The notes: generated by a model not told the origin, from the letters alone. Shown: positions 24,931-34,400, counted from the first letter of the stretch. The stretch: 64,000 nt of DNA from Rhodococcus sp. ARC_M6 (GCF_022810305.1 NZ_JALGQH010000003.1:62001-126000), one strand, 5' to 3'. A program made the numbers and translations.

Positions 24931-26674
24931 GTTCGAGTTGGCGATTGTGAAAAACGTTCAGTGTGCTGCGATGACCCACGCTGACGACAATGCTGTCGGG
25001 CAACTCGTCGCGGAGCATTCTGTACAACGAGTATTCGAGCCCTTCGTCGATCGCGGACGTTGCCTCGTCGAGGAACACGGTCCGGGGGTGGACCAACACA
25101 ACCCGCGCGAACGCCAGTCGCTGTTGTTCGCCGGGTGAAAGAATCCGGGTCCAATCGGCCACCTCGTCGAGTCGGCCGGCCAGATGAGCGAGTTGCACCT
25201 TGTCCAGGACCGCCCGGAGTGTGCCGTCGGCGGCGGCCTGCTGATCCGGATACGCCAACCCCGCGCGCAGCGAGCCGAGGGGCAGATACGGGCGTTGTGA
25301 GAGGAAAAGGGTTTCGCCGGTCGGTCGCTTCACGGATCCGTTCGCATACGGCCACAACTGCGCGAGACTGCGTAGCAGGGTGGTCTTGCCGCTGCCCGAC
25401 GCACCTTTGACCAGTAGGGCGTCGCCGGAATCCAGAGTCAGGTCAAGTTCGGAGATCAGGGTTTCACCGGAAGGCACGCGCACGTCGAGACTTCGGATGA
25501 CGAGTTGGTCGCCGGACTCGGAGACGTCGAGTACCGGTAGTGTGCGAGCACGCTGATTGGCGTCGGCGAGGCCGGTAAGGCGAATAAGGGTGGCCCGGAA
25601 ACTCGCGAATTCTGCGTACGACTCACGGAAGAAGGACAGCGAATCATGTACTTGGCCAAAGGCTTGCGCGGTCTGCATGACGTCGCCGAAGGTCACCTGA
25701 CCTTTGAACAACCGCGACCCCTGCACCAGGAAGGGGAAGATGACAGCGGTCTGATTCACCGCCAGATTGAAACCGCTGAATTTGAGCGTCCGAAAAACGA
25801 TGGCCCACATGTTGCGGATAACGGCGGCGAAACGCGTTCCCAGCGTCCGGCGTTCGACGTTCTCGCCGCGATAGAAGGCGATGCTCTCACCGTATTCGCG
25901 CAGACGCACCAAGGCGTAGCGGAAGGTTGCCCCTAGCTTCTCGTTCATGAAGTTCAGCATGATCAGCGGACGGCCGATCCAGAACGCGAGCGCGGTGCTC
26001 ACCAGCACATAGATGTAGACCAGGAAGATCATGGCCCGCGGGATCTCGGTACCGAAAATGGTCAGCGGTCCGGAGAGATCCCACAAGATTCTGGTGAAGC
26101 TCACGATCGACACCATCGCGGTGACCGCACCCATCGACAGCGTGTCCGAGGATGCCACGAAAGTTGTGATGTCCGTCTGGATGCGCTGATCAGGATTGTC
26201 GATCGGGTCCGCCAGAAAATTTCCTCGGTAGTACGCCCGGCCGTCGAGCCAATCGTCGGTCAGTTGATCGTTGAGCCAGGTACGCCACTTGATCTCGAGG
26301 GTTTGCCCCATCAGGTAGGTGACCAGAGAAGTTACGACGTGGATGACCGCCAGAATGGCGAATACTCCGAGGTAGTGCCAGAATCCGGCTTCGTCGAGGT
26401 TTTGGATGGTGTCGTAGAAATCCTTGTACCAGTAGGAGAACAACACGGTCACGCGGACACCGAAGACGGTGAGTAACAATAAAACTGCGAGGATCAGCAT
26501 CGGGACCGGGGTGCGACGGGGATTGAAGTACGGCCACGCCATCCGTCGAAACTGGCGTCCCCAGCGGGTGAAACGCGCGAGCAGCACCACCACGATCGCA
26601 AAGACGACTGCCGAGATCACGTAGGCCTTGGCCAGCCACAGCGCGCTGTCCGGTACGGCGCTGCTCCAGTTCAC
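24887..26674 (-). CDS. SbmA/BacA-like ABC transporter (permease-ATPase fusion)
   Basis: A 595-residue protein: an N-terminal SbmA/BacA-type membrane domain with about six helices and the family motif EIKWRTWLNDQLTDDW, then a complete ABC ATPase (Walker A KGASGSGKTT, signature ILSPGEQQRLAF, Walker B RTVFLDEATSAID, H-loop GHRS). This arrangement matches Rv1819c, an importer of hydrophilic compounds including vitamin B12 and bleomycin-like peptides. GTG 26674 is chosen because GGAGG lies about 7 bases before it and the first helix follows at once. It is the sole gene in its transcript. Confidence 0.88.
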   Translation of the reverse strand: MNWSSAVPDSALWLAKAYVISAVVFAIVVVLLARFTRWGRQFRRMAWPYFNPRRTPVPMLILAVLLLLTVFGVRVTVLFSYWYKDFYDTIQNLDEAGFWHYLGVFAILAVIHVVTSLVTYLMGQTLEIKWRTWLNDQLTDDWLDGRAYYRGNFLADPIDNPDQRIQTDITTFVASSDTLSMGAVTAMVSIVSFTRILWDLSGPLTIFGTEIPRAMIFLVYIYVLVSTALAFWIGRPLIMLNFMNEKLGATFRYALVRLREYGESIAFYRGENVERRTLGTRFAAVIRNMWAIVFRTLKFSGFNLAVNQTAVIFPFLVQGSRLFKGQVTFGDVMQTAQAFGQVHDSLSFFRESYAEFASFRATLIRLTGLADANQRARTLPVLDVSESGDQLVIRSLDVRVPSGETLISELDLTLDSGDALLVKGASGSGKTTLLRSLAQLWPYANGSVKRPTGETLFLSQRPYLPLGSLRAGLAYPDQQAAADGTLRAVLDKVQLAHLAGRLDEVADWTRILSPGEQQRLAFARVVLVHPRTVFLDEATSAIDEGLEYSLYRMLRDELPDSIVVSVGHRSTLNVFHNRQLELQGSGQWSLTEQVE

Positions 26675-26970
26675 CGTGCACCTCCGTCGTGAAAACGGAA
26701 AGCCGATCCCGTCAGATGCGGAAGCTAATTGCGGGTTCACCGAAATGCGTGCCGTCAAACGTGCGCACCCACGGTAGCTACGGTCCAGCGAACGCTCGTA
26801 TTGCCCGATTTCCCGTTTTGTGTGTTAATAACAAGGGGAATGTGAGGTTTGCTCCCGATCGTGCCTGTTGGCCGTTAAGCGGAGAACAGGGACGTTGGCG
26901 TCGGCACCAGGCGGGTGCCGACGCCGCCTCGCATGCATGCGTGTGCACGTGAACGAACGAAAGAAGTGAC
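26675..26970 (+). other. 296-base intergenic region between divergent genes
   Basis: This region serves two divergent genes. On the plus-strand side it contains a 12-bp perfect hairpin (GGCGTCGGCACC at 26897-26908, GGTGCCGACGCC at 26914-26925) 46 bases before the transpeptidase start, then GCATGCATGC (26932-26941). The middle part has an A/T-richer TTGTGTGTTAATAAC patch that could hold a promoter. No gene is seen. A structured leader for the cell-wall gene is possible. Confidence 0.35.
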
Positions 26971-27897
26971 ATGGTCAGCAAACGAGTACGTCGGACGTCA
27001 CGGATCGCTGTGGCAATTGTCGGGGCAGTGGCGGCCGGACTCGCTCTTGCCGGACCTGCCACGGCCTTCCCGCTTTATCCGGGCGGACCGGATGTTCCGG
27101 TACCCGTCGTTGTCGGCATTCCAGGCTTGGATCCGGCGATGCCCGGCTTCCTGGGTACTCCGGCGCAGATTCCGGTCCCGCCCATCGGTGTCCCCAACTT
27201 CTCGGCGCCGTCGGTCAACCCGTACAACGGTGAGCGCGTCGGAATTGCCCAGCCCGTCATCATTCGATTCAACGAAGCGATCGGTGACCGTGCTACCGCG
27301 GAACGCGCAATTCGCGTCACGACCAACCCAGCTGTCGACGGTAGCTTCTACTGGATCAACGACAGCCAGGTGCGCTGGAAGCCGGCGCAGTTCTGGCCGG
27401 CCAATATCTCCGTGACCGTCGACGCCGGAGATTCGCACTCCACGTTCAACATCGGTGATGCACTCGTCACCGTCGCCGACGACAACACCAAGCAGATCAC
27501 CGTCACACGCAATGGTGAAGTGGTTCGCACCATGCCGACGTCTTTCGGTAAGCCCGGCCACGAAACCCCGAACGGCACCTACATCGTCGGCGAGCAGCTG
27601 CGCGATATGTACATGGACTCGTCCACTTACGGCGTTCCGATCGACTCGCCCGAGGGCTATCGCACCTACGTCGAGTACGCGTCACGAATCTCCTACAGCG
27701 GCATCTTCGTTCATGCGGCGCCCTGGTCGGTAGCGCAGCAGGGGTTCACCAACGTGAGCCACGGTTGCCTCAATGTCAGTACCGAGAACGCCAAATGGTT
27801 CTTCGACAATGCCGGCAAGGGTGATCCGGTGATCGTGCAGAACACAGCCGGCGGAGTCCTCAGCGGCACTGACGGATTGGGCGACTGGAACCGCTGA
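26971..27897 (+). CDS. L,D-transpeptidase (YkuD family)
   Basis: A 308-residue secreted cell-wall enzyme. A signal peptide with AAGLALAGPATA is followed by a Pro-rich linker (about 35-80), an Ig-like domain, and a YkuD catalytic domain with His248 and the active-site Cys266 in SHGCLNVS. This layout matches mycobacterial Ldt proteins, which form 3-3 cross-links between meso-DAP residues of peptidoglycan. It is secreted and likely soluble or loosely bound. Its regulation may involve the hairpin-containing leader. It is followed by a clear terminator. Confidence 0.93.
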   Translation: MVSKRVRRTSRIAVAIVGAVAAGLALAGPATAFPLYPGGPDVPVPVVVGIPGLDPAMPGFLGTPAQIPVPPIGVPNFSAPSVNPYNGERVGIAQPVIIRFNEAIGDRATAERAIRVTTNPAVDGSFYWINDSQVRWKPAQFWPANISVTVDAGDSHSTFNIGDALVTVADDNTKQITVTRNGEVVRTMPTSFGKPGHETPNGTYIVGEQLRDMYMDSSTYGVPIDSPEGYRTYVEYASRISYSGIFVHAAPWSVAQQGFTNVSHGCLNVSTENAKWFFDNAGKGDPVIVQNTAGGVLSGTDGLGDWNR

Positions 27898-27909
27898 CAT
27901 CTTTCGACG

Positions 27910-27947
27910 AAGGCCCGGTGCGAGAAGTATTCGCACCGGGCCTTTTT
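27910..27947 (+). terminator. Rho-independent terminator
   Basis: AAGGCCCGGTGCGA (27910-27923) pairs with TCGCACCGGGCCTT (27931-27944) over a 7-base loop, followed by a run of T to 27947. It starts 13 bases after the L,D-transpeptidase stop codon. Confidence 0.9.
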
Positions 27948-28016
27948 CGTATCCGGACGAGGCGTACGTTTCGCGGCGGCGATGGGTGAGTGTGTGCGGA
28001 CGCTAGTCTGTGCGGC

Positions 28017-28343
28017 ATGACCGTCGCTCGCTCGCTACTGCTGTTCGTCCTTGCCGCCGTACTCGAAATCGGTGGGGCATGGTTGGTGTGGCAGGGGATT
28101 CGTGAGCACAAAGGCTGGATCTGGGTCGGCCTCGGCGTGATCTCGCTGGGTCTCTACGGTTTGGTTGCGACTATGCAACCCGACGCCAATTTCGGTCGAA
28201 TCCTGGCTGCCTACGGTGGAATATTCGTTGCCGGTTCATTGCTCTGGGCGGTGGTGATGGACGGCTTCCGGCCGGACCGTTTCGATATCGCCGGTGCGGT
28301 GATCTGCCTCGTCGGAGTCGGAGTGATCATGTATGCCCGCTGA
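28017..28343 (+). CDS. UPF0060 (YnfA-like) small membrane protein
   Basis: A 108-residue integral membrane protein with four predicted helices ([70 protein letters not shown]). The [16 protein letters not shown] and DGFRPDRFD loops are the family signatures. It resembles the small multidrug-resistance fold, but substrate and function are not known. ATG 28017 is chosen; nine upstream codons in frame have no similarity. It ends one base before the second copy of the long palindrome. Confidence 0.88.
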   Translation: MTVARSLLLFVLAAVLEIGGAWLVWQGIREHKGWIWVGLGVISLGLYGLVATMQPDANFGRILAAYGGIFVAGSLLWAVVMDGFRPDRFDIAGAVICLVGVGVIMYAR

Positions 28344-28344
28344 A

Positions 28345-28396
28345 CTTGCTGTGCGCCTTTATTAACCGCGGGCGGTTAATAAAGGCGCACAGCAAG
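28345..28396. terminator. 52-bp near-perfect palindrome, copy 2 (bidirectional terminator/repeat)
   Basis: 25-base arms (28345-28369 and 28372-28396) are exact reverse complements with a central GG. The core is the same as the element at 17239-17282, but here the stem is longer by the outer CTTG/CAAG. It occupies the gap between two convergent genes, starting 1 base after one stop and ending 4 bases before the other. Confidence 0.8.
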
Positions 28397-28400
28397 AGGG

Positions 28401-29072
28401 TTAAGCCTTTGCCCGAACCACCAGAACAGTGCCCGGGAACTCGGCAGCCAGCTCGCGGCGTGCATGCTTGATGCAGGCCGTGCCGTAGCCCTTCTTACGG
28501 GCCTGCGGAGCGATCCAGATCGCGACATTCACTTCCTGATCGGTGAGCTCACCGAAAACCAGGCCGACGCTCTCCGGAACACCGGCTGAAACATCTTCGG
28601 CGACAAACCAAGCTGCGCTTTCGTCTTCGATGCGGCCCAAGCCCGCTGTCCGCTCCGCTCCGATTCGATCCTCTGCCCACGGAGCGCCGTTCTCGTCGAG
28701 CTGTTCTGCCGAACGTGTAGCGAACAGCGCCGCGTCCTCCGGGCTGGTGCTGAACGGGCGCAGATTGAAGTGCGCGCCGCTGCTGGCCGGACGATCCACG
28801 GTGGTCCATTCCAGGGTGGCGTCGAGGTCCTCGAGTTCGCTCTGGATGCGGTCGCGTGCCGCTTTGGTCAGGGCACTGAACTTGAGGCCCAACACGGCCT
28901 CCGCGTTAGTGGCGGAGGTGCCGAGCAGTTCTGCAACCGTCGTCACGGCAGCCTGATGATCAGCGCTGTCGACGACGGCATCCAGAACCTCATGCCGTCG
29001 TTCCAACGCGCGAACGAGCGCGGCGGTGAGCTCTCGACGGTCCAGGATCTGATCTTGAATGTGCGTCGTCAT
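28401..29072 (-). CDS. GNAT acetyltransferase with GyrA-like N-terminal segment
   Basis: A 223-residue protein. The C-terminal half is a GNAT N-acetyltransferase with the acetyl-CoA loop QARKKGYGTA. The first 85 residues are unlike GNAT and instead resemble the coiled-coil tail region of DNA gyrase A: LVRALERRHEVLDAVVDSAD, VAELLGTSATNAEAVLGLKF and LTKAARDRIQSELEDL follow the order of the GyrA segment in which a helix, a helix-turn with NAQAIL and an RLTGLEREKIE-like helix occur. The fold is inferred from this. Target of acetylation unknown; it may bind DNA or a topoisomerase. Confidence 0.7.
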   Translation of the reverse strand: MTTHIQDQILDRRELTAALVRALERRHEVLDAVVDSADHQAAVTTVAELLGTSATNAEAVLGLKFSALTKAARDRIQSELEDLDATLEWTTVDRPASSGAHFNLRPFSTSPEDAALFATRSAEQLDENGAPWAEDRIGAERTAGLGRIEDESAAWFVAEDVSAGVPESVGLVFGELTDQEVNVAIWIAPQARKKGYGTACIKHARRELAAEFPGTVLVVRAKA

Positions 29073-29192
29073 AAAGACTCCTTGCTGTTCGAGGCTGCAA
29101 ACGTAGTGTCGTGCGGACCGTTACGACTCAATACTGCGTCACTTCTCCGCAGATGGCACCCGTTGGTCTCACGACACGAGGTGGCACGCGTC

Positions 29193-29684
29193 TCAGGGCT
29201 GTTTCAGCGGCTCACACACGATCACCGGGATGACTCGATCCGTCCAGGCTTGGTAGTTGTCGAAGTCGGCGTACATCGCGGTCAGTTTCGGCCACAGCTG
29301 TGTGCGTTCCTCATCCGTCGCAACGCGGGCCTTCATCGACCGGGTCCGCGACTTGATCTGCACCGTCACCACGGGATCGGCCTTGATGTTGAGGTACCAC
29401 ATCGGGTTCTTGGGGAGCCCGCCTTGCGACGCCACCAGAATCACATTGTCGCTGTCCTCGAGAAACAGCAACGGACTGATGCGCTCCTCGCCGGACTTGC
29501 GGCCCGTTGTGGTGAGCAGACAGATCGGCAGTCCGCGTCGCAACGCACTGCCGACCCGCCAAGTGCTGCCCAGCTTTCCACCAGTCGCTCGATACATCGC
29601 GACGTTTGCTTTCGACATCCACTTGATGATGGTGACCGTCGCCGGTGCGTCGAGTCCCTTGGGTTTAGCTGGGGGAGTGCTCAT
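29193..29684 (-). CDS. Deazaflavin (F420)-dependent nitroreductase, Ddn family
   Basis: A 163-residue split-beta-barrel protein of the Ddn/F420 family, with the cofactor-binding motifs LLTTTGRKSGEERISPLLFL and ASQGGLPKNPMWYLNIKADP. In M. tuberculosis Ddn (Rv3547) lies beside fadA5/cyp125 as here. Such proteins use reduced F420 to reduce quinones or nitro compounds; the natural substrate in sterol-degrading Rhodococcus is not established. It starts one base after the fadA5 stop (29686), so it is read with fadA5 on the minus strand and is probably KstR-controlled. Confidence 0.9.
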   Translation of the reverse strand: MSTPPAKPKGLDAPATVTIIKWMSKANVAMYRATGGKLGSTWRVGSALRRGLPICLLTTTGRKSGEERISPLLFLEDSDNVILVASQGGLPKNPMWYLNIKADPVVTVQIKSRTRSMKARVATDEERTQLWPKLTAMYADFDNYQAWTDRVIPVIVCEPLKQP

Positions 29685-29685
29685 T

Positions 29686-30945
<1,260 letters not shown>

Positions 30946-30955
30946 TCAATGTAAG

Positions 30956-30969
30956 TAGAACGTGTTACA
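30956..30969. promoter_or_regulatory. KstR-like operator (cyp125 side)
   Basis: TAGAACGTGTTACA fits TNNAAC-N2-GTTNNA and lies 56 bases before the cyp125 GTG start. This and the box at 30879 give each divergent gene its own operator. Confidence 0.8.
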
Positions 30970-31024
30970 CATCACGGATACGCATCACCCCGGTGATGAA
31001 AAGGCTCAGGCTAGGAGAGACGTA

Positions 31025-32275
31025 GTGGCACAGCCCGCATTGCCCGAGGGATTCGACTTCACGGACCCTGATATCTACGCGGATCGGATGCCTTTCGAGG
31101 AATTCGCCGAACTGCGGAAGACCGCCCCGGTGTGGTGGAACCCGCAGCCGCCCGAGGTCGGTGGATTCCAGGACGAGGGTTACTGGGTCGTCAGCCGGAA
31201 CGAAGACGTCCGCGACGTCTCGCAGCGCAACGACGTCTTCTCGACGCACGAGAACACGGCGATTCCGCGCTTCGCCGACGACATCCCGCGTGAGAACGTC
31301 GAGATGCAGCGCTTCATCCTCATCAACAAGGATGCTCCGGAGCACACCAAACTCCGCAAGCTGGTTTCCCGCGGCTTCACGCCTCGGGCCATCAACAGCC
31401 TGCGTGAAGAGCTGACCGAGCGCGCCGAGAAGATTGTGAAGGCAGCTGCCGAGAGCGGTGCCGGCGACTTCGTCACCCAGGTCGCGTCGGAGCTTCCGCT
31501 TCAGGCAATCGCCGAACTTCTCGGTGTGCCGCAAGAAGACCGCGTGAAGCTCTTCGACTGGTCCAACCAGATGACGTCGTACGACGACCCCGAGTTCGAC
31601 ATTGATCCGAATGTCGCATCCATGGAGATCCTCGGCTACGCCTACCAGATGGCCGACGCACGCAAGAAGTGCCCGGCTGACGACATCGTCACCAAGCTCA
31701 TCGAAGCTGACATCGACGGAAATGAGCTCTCCCCAGAGGAATTCGGCTTCTTCGTGATCCTGCTTGCGGTCGCGGGCAACGAGACCACTCGCAATGCCAT
31801 CACACACGGCATGGTCGCGTTCCTCGACAATCCCGACCAGTGGGAGCTGTACAAGAAGGAACGTCCGAGTACCGCTGCTGACGAGATCGTTCGTTGGGCA
31901 ACCCCGGTTACGTCCTTCCAGCGCACCGCGCTCGAGGACACCGAGGTCGGTGGCCAGAAGATCAAGAAGGGCGACCGCGTAGTGATGATGTACGCATCGG
32001 CCAACTTTGACGAAGACGCCTTCGAGAACCCGACCAAGTTCGACATCATGCGCGATCCCAATCCGCATGTCGGCTTCGGTGGCACCGGTGCGCACTACTG
32101 CGTCGGAGCGAACCTTGCACGCCTCGAAATCGATCTGATTTTCAATGCGATTGCCGACCATCTTCCGGACATCACCAGGCTCGGCGACCCCCGTCGCCTG
32201 CGTTCCGGTTGGCTCAACGGCATCAAAGAGTTTCAGGTTGATTACAAGACTGCCGGTTGTCCGGTTAAGCACTGA
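31025..32275 (+). CDS. cyp125: Steroid C26-monooxygenase, cytochrome P450 Cyp125
   Basis: A 416-residue P450 of the CYP125 family. It has the I-helix AGNETTR (250-256), the ExxR pair at DEIVR (286-290), and the heme loop FGGTGAHYCVG with Cys359 as the iron ligand. GTG 31025 is chosen because AGGAGA is 6 bases upstream and the N-terminus QPALPEGFDFTDPDIY fits the family; 21 upstream codons are not conserved. The enzyme hydroxylates the terminal methyl of cholesterol or cholestenone and carries it on to the C26 acid, starting side-chain degradation. It needs ferredoxin and reductase partners; fdxD is in this locus. Confidence 0.95.
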   Translation: MAQPALPEGFDFTDPDIYADRMPFEEFAELRKTAPVWWNPQPPEVGGFQDEGYWVVSRNEDVRDVSQRNDVFSTHENTAIPRFADDIPRENVEMQRFILINKDAPEHTKLRKLVSRGFTPRAINSLREELTERAEKIVKAAAESGAGDFVTQVASELPLQAIAELLGVPQEDRVKLFDWSNQMTSYDDPEFDIDPNVASMEILGYAYQMADARKKCPADDIVTKLIEADIDGNELSPEEFGFFVILLAVAGNETTRNAITHGMVAFLDNPDQWELYKKERPSTAADEIVRWATPVTSFQRTALEDTEVGGQKIKKGDRVVMMYASANFDEDAFENPTKFDIMRDPNPHVGFGGTGAHYCVGANLARLEIDLIFNAIADHLPDITRLGDPRRLRSGWLNGIKEFQVDYKTAGCPVKH

Positions 32276-32324
32276 AACTAGCTCTATACTGAGTTAGTAA
32301 CCGGCGAGTAGGTTTGTGTAGGTT

Positions 32325-32449
32325 GCGGGAGCAAGGTTCATCGCTCCCGCCCACACAGAACTACAACTGAACGTTTCGGATGGCCCTTAATCGGGTAATT
32401 CGGAACTAGAGCGGCGTCTGTGGGATCCCTCATCTCCCGCAGGCGCCGC
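32325..32449 (+). terminator. Two successive hairpins downstream of cyp125
   Basis: First, GCGGGAGC (32325-32332) pairs with GCTCCCGC (32343-32350), with extra GTGT/ACAC pairing outside. Second, GCGGCGTCTGTGGGAT (32411-32426) pairs imperfectly with 32432-32449 and is followed by TTTG. They fill the 202-base gap between cyp125 and the convergent VOC gene. Confidence 0.55.
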
Positions 32450-32477
32450 TTTGTAGTTTCAACCGACACTGGGAGTT

Positions 32478-32858
32478 TCAGCCGCCGTAGGGTTTGGTGA
32501 TCGCTTCGAGGAAGTGGCCCGACGGGTCGAGGAAGTACACGCCGCGTCCACCGTCGTTGGTGTTGAAGCCCGTGCTCGACTGGCGTGGATCCGTCCAGTG
32601 ATCAAGTTTCAAGTCTGTGATCCGCTGGTAGATGCCGTCGAAGTCCTTCTCGGAGACCAGGAATGCGTAGTGCTGAGGCGCTAGCTCGGCGTCCCTCTCA
32701 ACTTGGACGAAATCCAAGGAAACTCCATGATCGAGCTCGACGGCAAGAAAGTGCCCAACCTCTACCGGTCCGGGCAGGCCGAACATGTGGGTGAAGAACC
32801 ACGCCGACTCTTGACGGTCCAGCGCGGCGACAATGGTGTGGTTGAACGAAATGGTCAT
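32478..32858 (-). CDS. Glyoxalase/VOC-family protein
   Basis: A 126-residue single VOC-superfamily protein: SFNHTIVAALD with the first metal His, HGVSLDFVQ, HYAFLVS with another His, and HFLEAITKP at the end with the terminal Glu. ATG 32858 follows AAGGGG at good spacing; the 37 upstream codons of the open frame are not conserved. It is transcribed on the minus strand downstream of the KSI-like gene but separated from it by a strong hairpin. Glyoxalase, dioxygenase or isomerase activity is possible. Confidence 0.75.
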   Translation of the reverse strand: MTISFNHTIVAALDRQESAWFFTHMFGLPGPVEVGHFLAVELDHGVSLDFVQVERDAELAPQHYAFLVSEKDFDGIYQRITDLKLDHWTDPRQSSTGFNTNDGGRGVYFLDPSGHFLEAITKPYGG

Positions 32859-32983
32859 CTGTTGACCCCTTGCGATAGGACGCCTCCATGCCTGCGGTGA
32901 GTCAGGCTTCGCTAGATCAGCCTGGTGCAGTCCGCCATCGACACGCGACGCTGATACCCAGGAAACCATGTCAAACCATGCGG

Positions 32984-33032
32984 CGCAACCTCGTACGGCC
33001 CCGGTCGATGACCGGGGCCGTACGAGGTTGCG
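32984..33032 (-). terminator. 23-bp perfect hairpin terminator of the ltp/KSI operon
   Basis: The arms 32984-33006 and 33010-33032 are exact complements with loop GAT. The stem includes CAACCTCGTACGG and GGCCCCGGTC. It is the strongest hairpin in the window and sits 74 bases downstream of the KSI-like stop on the minus strand, following the 33-base repeats. No U-tract follows. Confidence 0.75.
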
Positions 33033-33036
33033 TGTT

Positions 33037-33128
33037 GATTCAGACCTTGCGAGCAGTCTTCACGTTGTCGATTCAGACCTTGCGAGCAGTCTTCACGTTG
33101 TCGATTCAGACCTTGCGAGCAGTCTTCA
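33037..33128. repeat. 33-bp tandem repeat, 2.8 copies, copying a gene's 3' end
   Basis: The unit GATTCAGACCTTGCGAGCAG (first 20 bases) plus TCTTCACGTTGTC occurs at 33037-33069 and 33070-33102, then partly at 33103-33128. On the minus strand each unit contains the last six codons and TGA stop of the KSI-like gene, so the true 3' end is followed by two further in-frame copies of itself. Confidence 0.9.
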
Positions 33129-33516
33129 TTGCACGATCAACTTCCCAGAACGCGCGCAACGATTGGATCTTTCCCTCGTCGTTGACGCGGTACACGAAGA
33201 CGCCCTCAGCATCGATCATCATGCCGCCGACACTGGTCCGGATCTTCCCGATGTTGACGTTCTCATTGCCGCACACCAGAGAATCGTCGATGAGGAACTC
33301 GAGCGAATCGGCGGTGGCAATGGTCATGTCGTAAAACTTGGAGATGGCTTCGCGGCCGTGGTGACCCTTGCCTTCGGGATCGAAACCCGAAGGGCCGACG
33401 GGATCTTCGACCCAGCCGTCCTCGGCGAAGAGTGCAAGCCACTCGTCCTTGTTCTTGGCGATTGCTGCAGCGCGGGAGGCGTTGCCGGCGATGCGGGCGG
33501 GGTGCTCAGTGGTCAT
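33106..33516 (-). CDS. SnoaL/NTF2-fold protein, ketosteroid-isomerase-like
   Basis: A 136-residue NTF2-fold protein. The segment GWVEDPVGPSGFDPEGKGHHG follows the bacterial ketosteroid-isomerase pattern in which the catalytic Asp lies in VEDPVG, and SLRAFWEVD recalls the KSI C-terminal strand. This suggests double-bond isomerisation in a steroid or steroid-CoA, but the family also includes polyketide cyclases and proteins with no known reaction. It is the last gene of the minus-strand operon of double-DUF35, ltp4, ltp3 and an LLM enzyme, 8 bases after that enzyme. Its 3' end is tandemly repeated. Confidence 0.8.
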   Translation of the reverse strand: MTTEHPARIAGNASRAAAIAKNKDEWLALFAEDGWVEDPVGPSGFDPEGKGHHGREAISKFYDMTIATADSLEFLIDDSLVCGNENVNIGKIRTSVGGMMIDAEGVFVYRVNDEGKIQSLRAFWEVDRAMKTARKV

Positions 33517-33524
33517 CGTGTCCC

Positions 33525-34388
33525 TTACTTGATGTACTGGTCGGCGAACTTGCGCAATGATTCCTGCTTGGCTTCGAGCGGAGCATCAAACGCGATGCCG
33601 TCGAAAGCCCAAGGAACCGTGATGATGTCGGTTACCCCGGCCTCTTCGAGTTCGGCGTAGCCGGACTTGCCGAAGCGGTCGATGCACACGGTCTGGATCT
33701 CGAACGGCTCGTTCTCGCGGCCGTATTCGGTGCGAAGCTCTTTCAGTCGTGCGATGACGCCGACCAGATCGTCGAACTTGATCATCGCCGACGTCCACCC
33801 GTCGCCGACGCGAGCGGCACGCTTGAGCGCCACCTCGGTGTGCCCGCCGACGTAGAAGGGAACCGGTTTGGTGGGTGTCGGACTCATCTGGAGACGATCG
33901 AAATCGAAGAACTCGCCATGGTATTCGACCATTCCGCCGCTGAGGATCAGCTTGATGACGTCGATCATTTCGTCGACACGCGCGCCGCGACGCTTGTACG
34001 GAGCCCCGCACCACTCGAACTCTTCCGGTGCCCAACCGATTCCGACACCGAAGCCGAATCGGTTGTTCGTCAGTGCCGCAACCGATCCGACCTGACGAGC
34101 CAGGAGGACGGGGTTGCGGCTACCGAGCTTGAGAACCTGCGTGTAGAACTCGATCTTCTCGGTGACAGCGCCCATGGCGGCAGCAGCGATGAGTGGATCA
34201 ACCCAGGGGGTCTCGGCATTCCACATTCGAGACCCGTCCGCGGTGTACGGGTAGTCCGCCGTCTGGGTTTCCATGAAGAACAGTGAATCCGGCAGAGCAA
34301 TCGACGAGTAGCCGCACTCCTCAGCGGTTTTGGCAATACCAGGCAACTGATCCAGGGGGATCATGGCAACCCCGACGGTGAACTTCAT
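33525..34388 (-). CDS. LLM-class F420-dependent oxidoreductase
   Basis: A 287-residue bacterial-luciferase-like TIM barrel. NNRFGFGVGIGWAPEEFEWCG and PFYVGGHTEVALKRAAR are conserved F420 or flavin binding segments of the actinobacterial family. It lies 12 bases after ltp3 in the same operon and before the KSI-like gene. A second such enzyme is encoded divergently at 37709-38746. The role in side-chain degradation is not known; it could reduce or oxidise a CoA-bound intermediate using F420. Confidence 0.85.
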   Translation of the reverse strand: MKFTVGVAMIPLDQLPGIAKTAEECGYSSIALPDSLFFMETQTADYPYTADGSRMWNAETPWVDPLIAAAAMGAVTEKIEFYTQVLKLGSRNPVLLARQVGSVAALTNNRFGFGVGIGWAPEEFEWCGAPYKRRGARVDEMIDVIKLILSGGMVEYHGEFFDFDRLQMSPTPTKPVPFYVGGHTEVALKRAARVGDGWTSAMIKFDDLVGVIARLKELRTEYGRENEPFEIQTVCIDRFGKSGYAELEEAGVTDIITVPWAFDGIAFDAPLEAKQESLRKFADQYIK

Positions 34389-34400
34389 ATTTACTACCCC

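Noticed and set aside
26760..26970. c-di-AMP (ydaO-type) riboswitch before the cell-wall gene
   Set aside because: Position is suggestive, but the conserved core sequences were not found; only a simple hairpin is supported.
1..29000. KstR2-type boxes or KstR boxes in the left part
   Set aside because: No convincing AAC-N2-GTT or CAAG-N2-CTTG site was noticed near the left catabolic operon; control by local regulators is better supported.
30965..32272. 435-codon open frame opposite cyp125
   Set aside because: Antisense shadow of a clear P450 gene, covering the same span with no family motifs.
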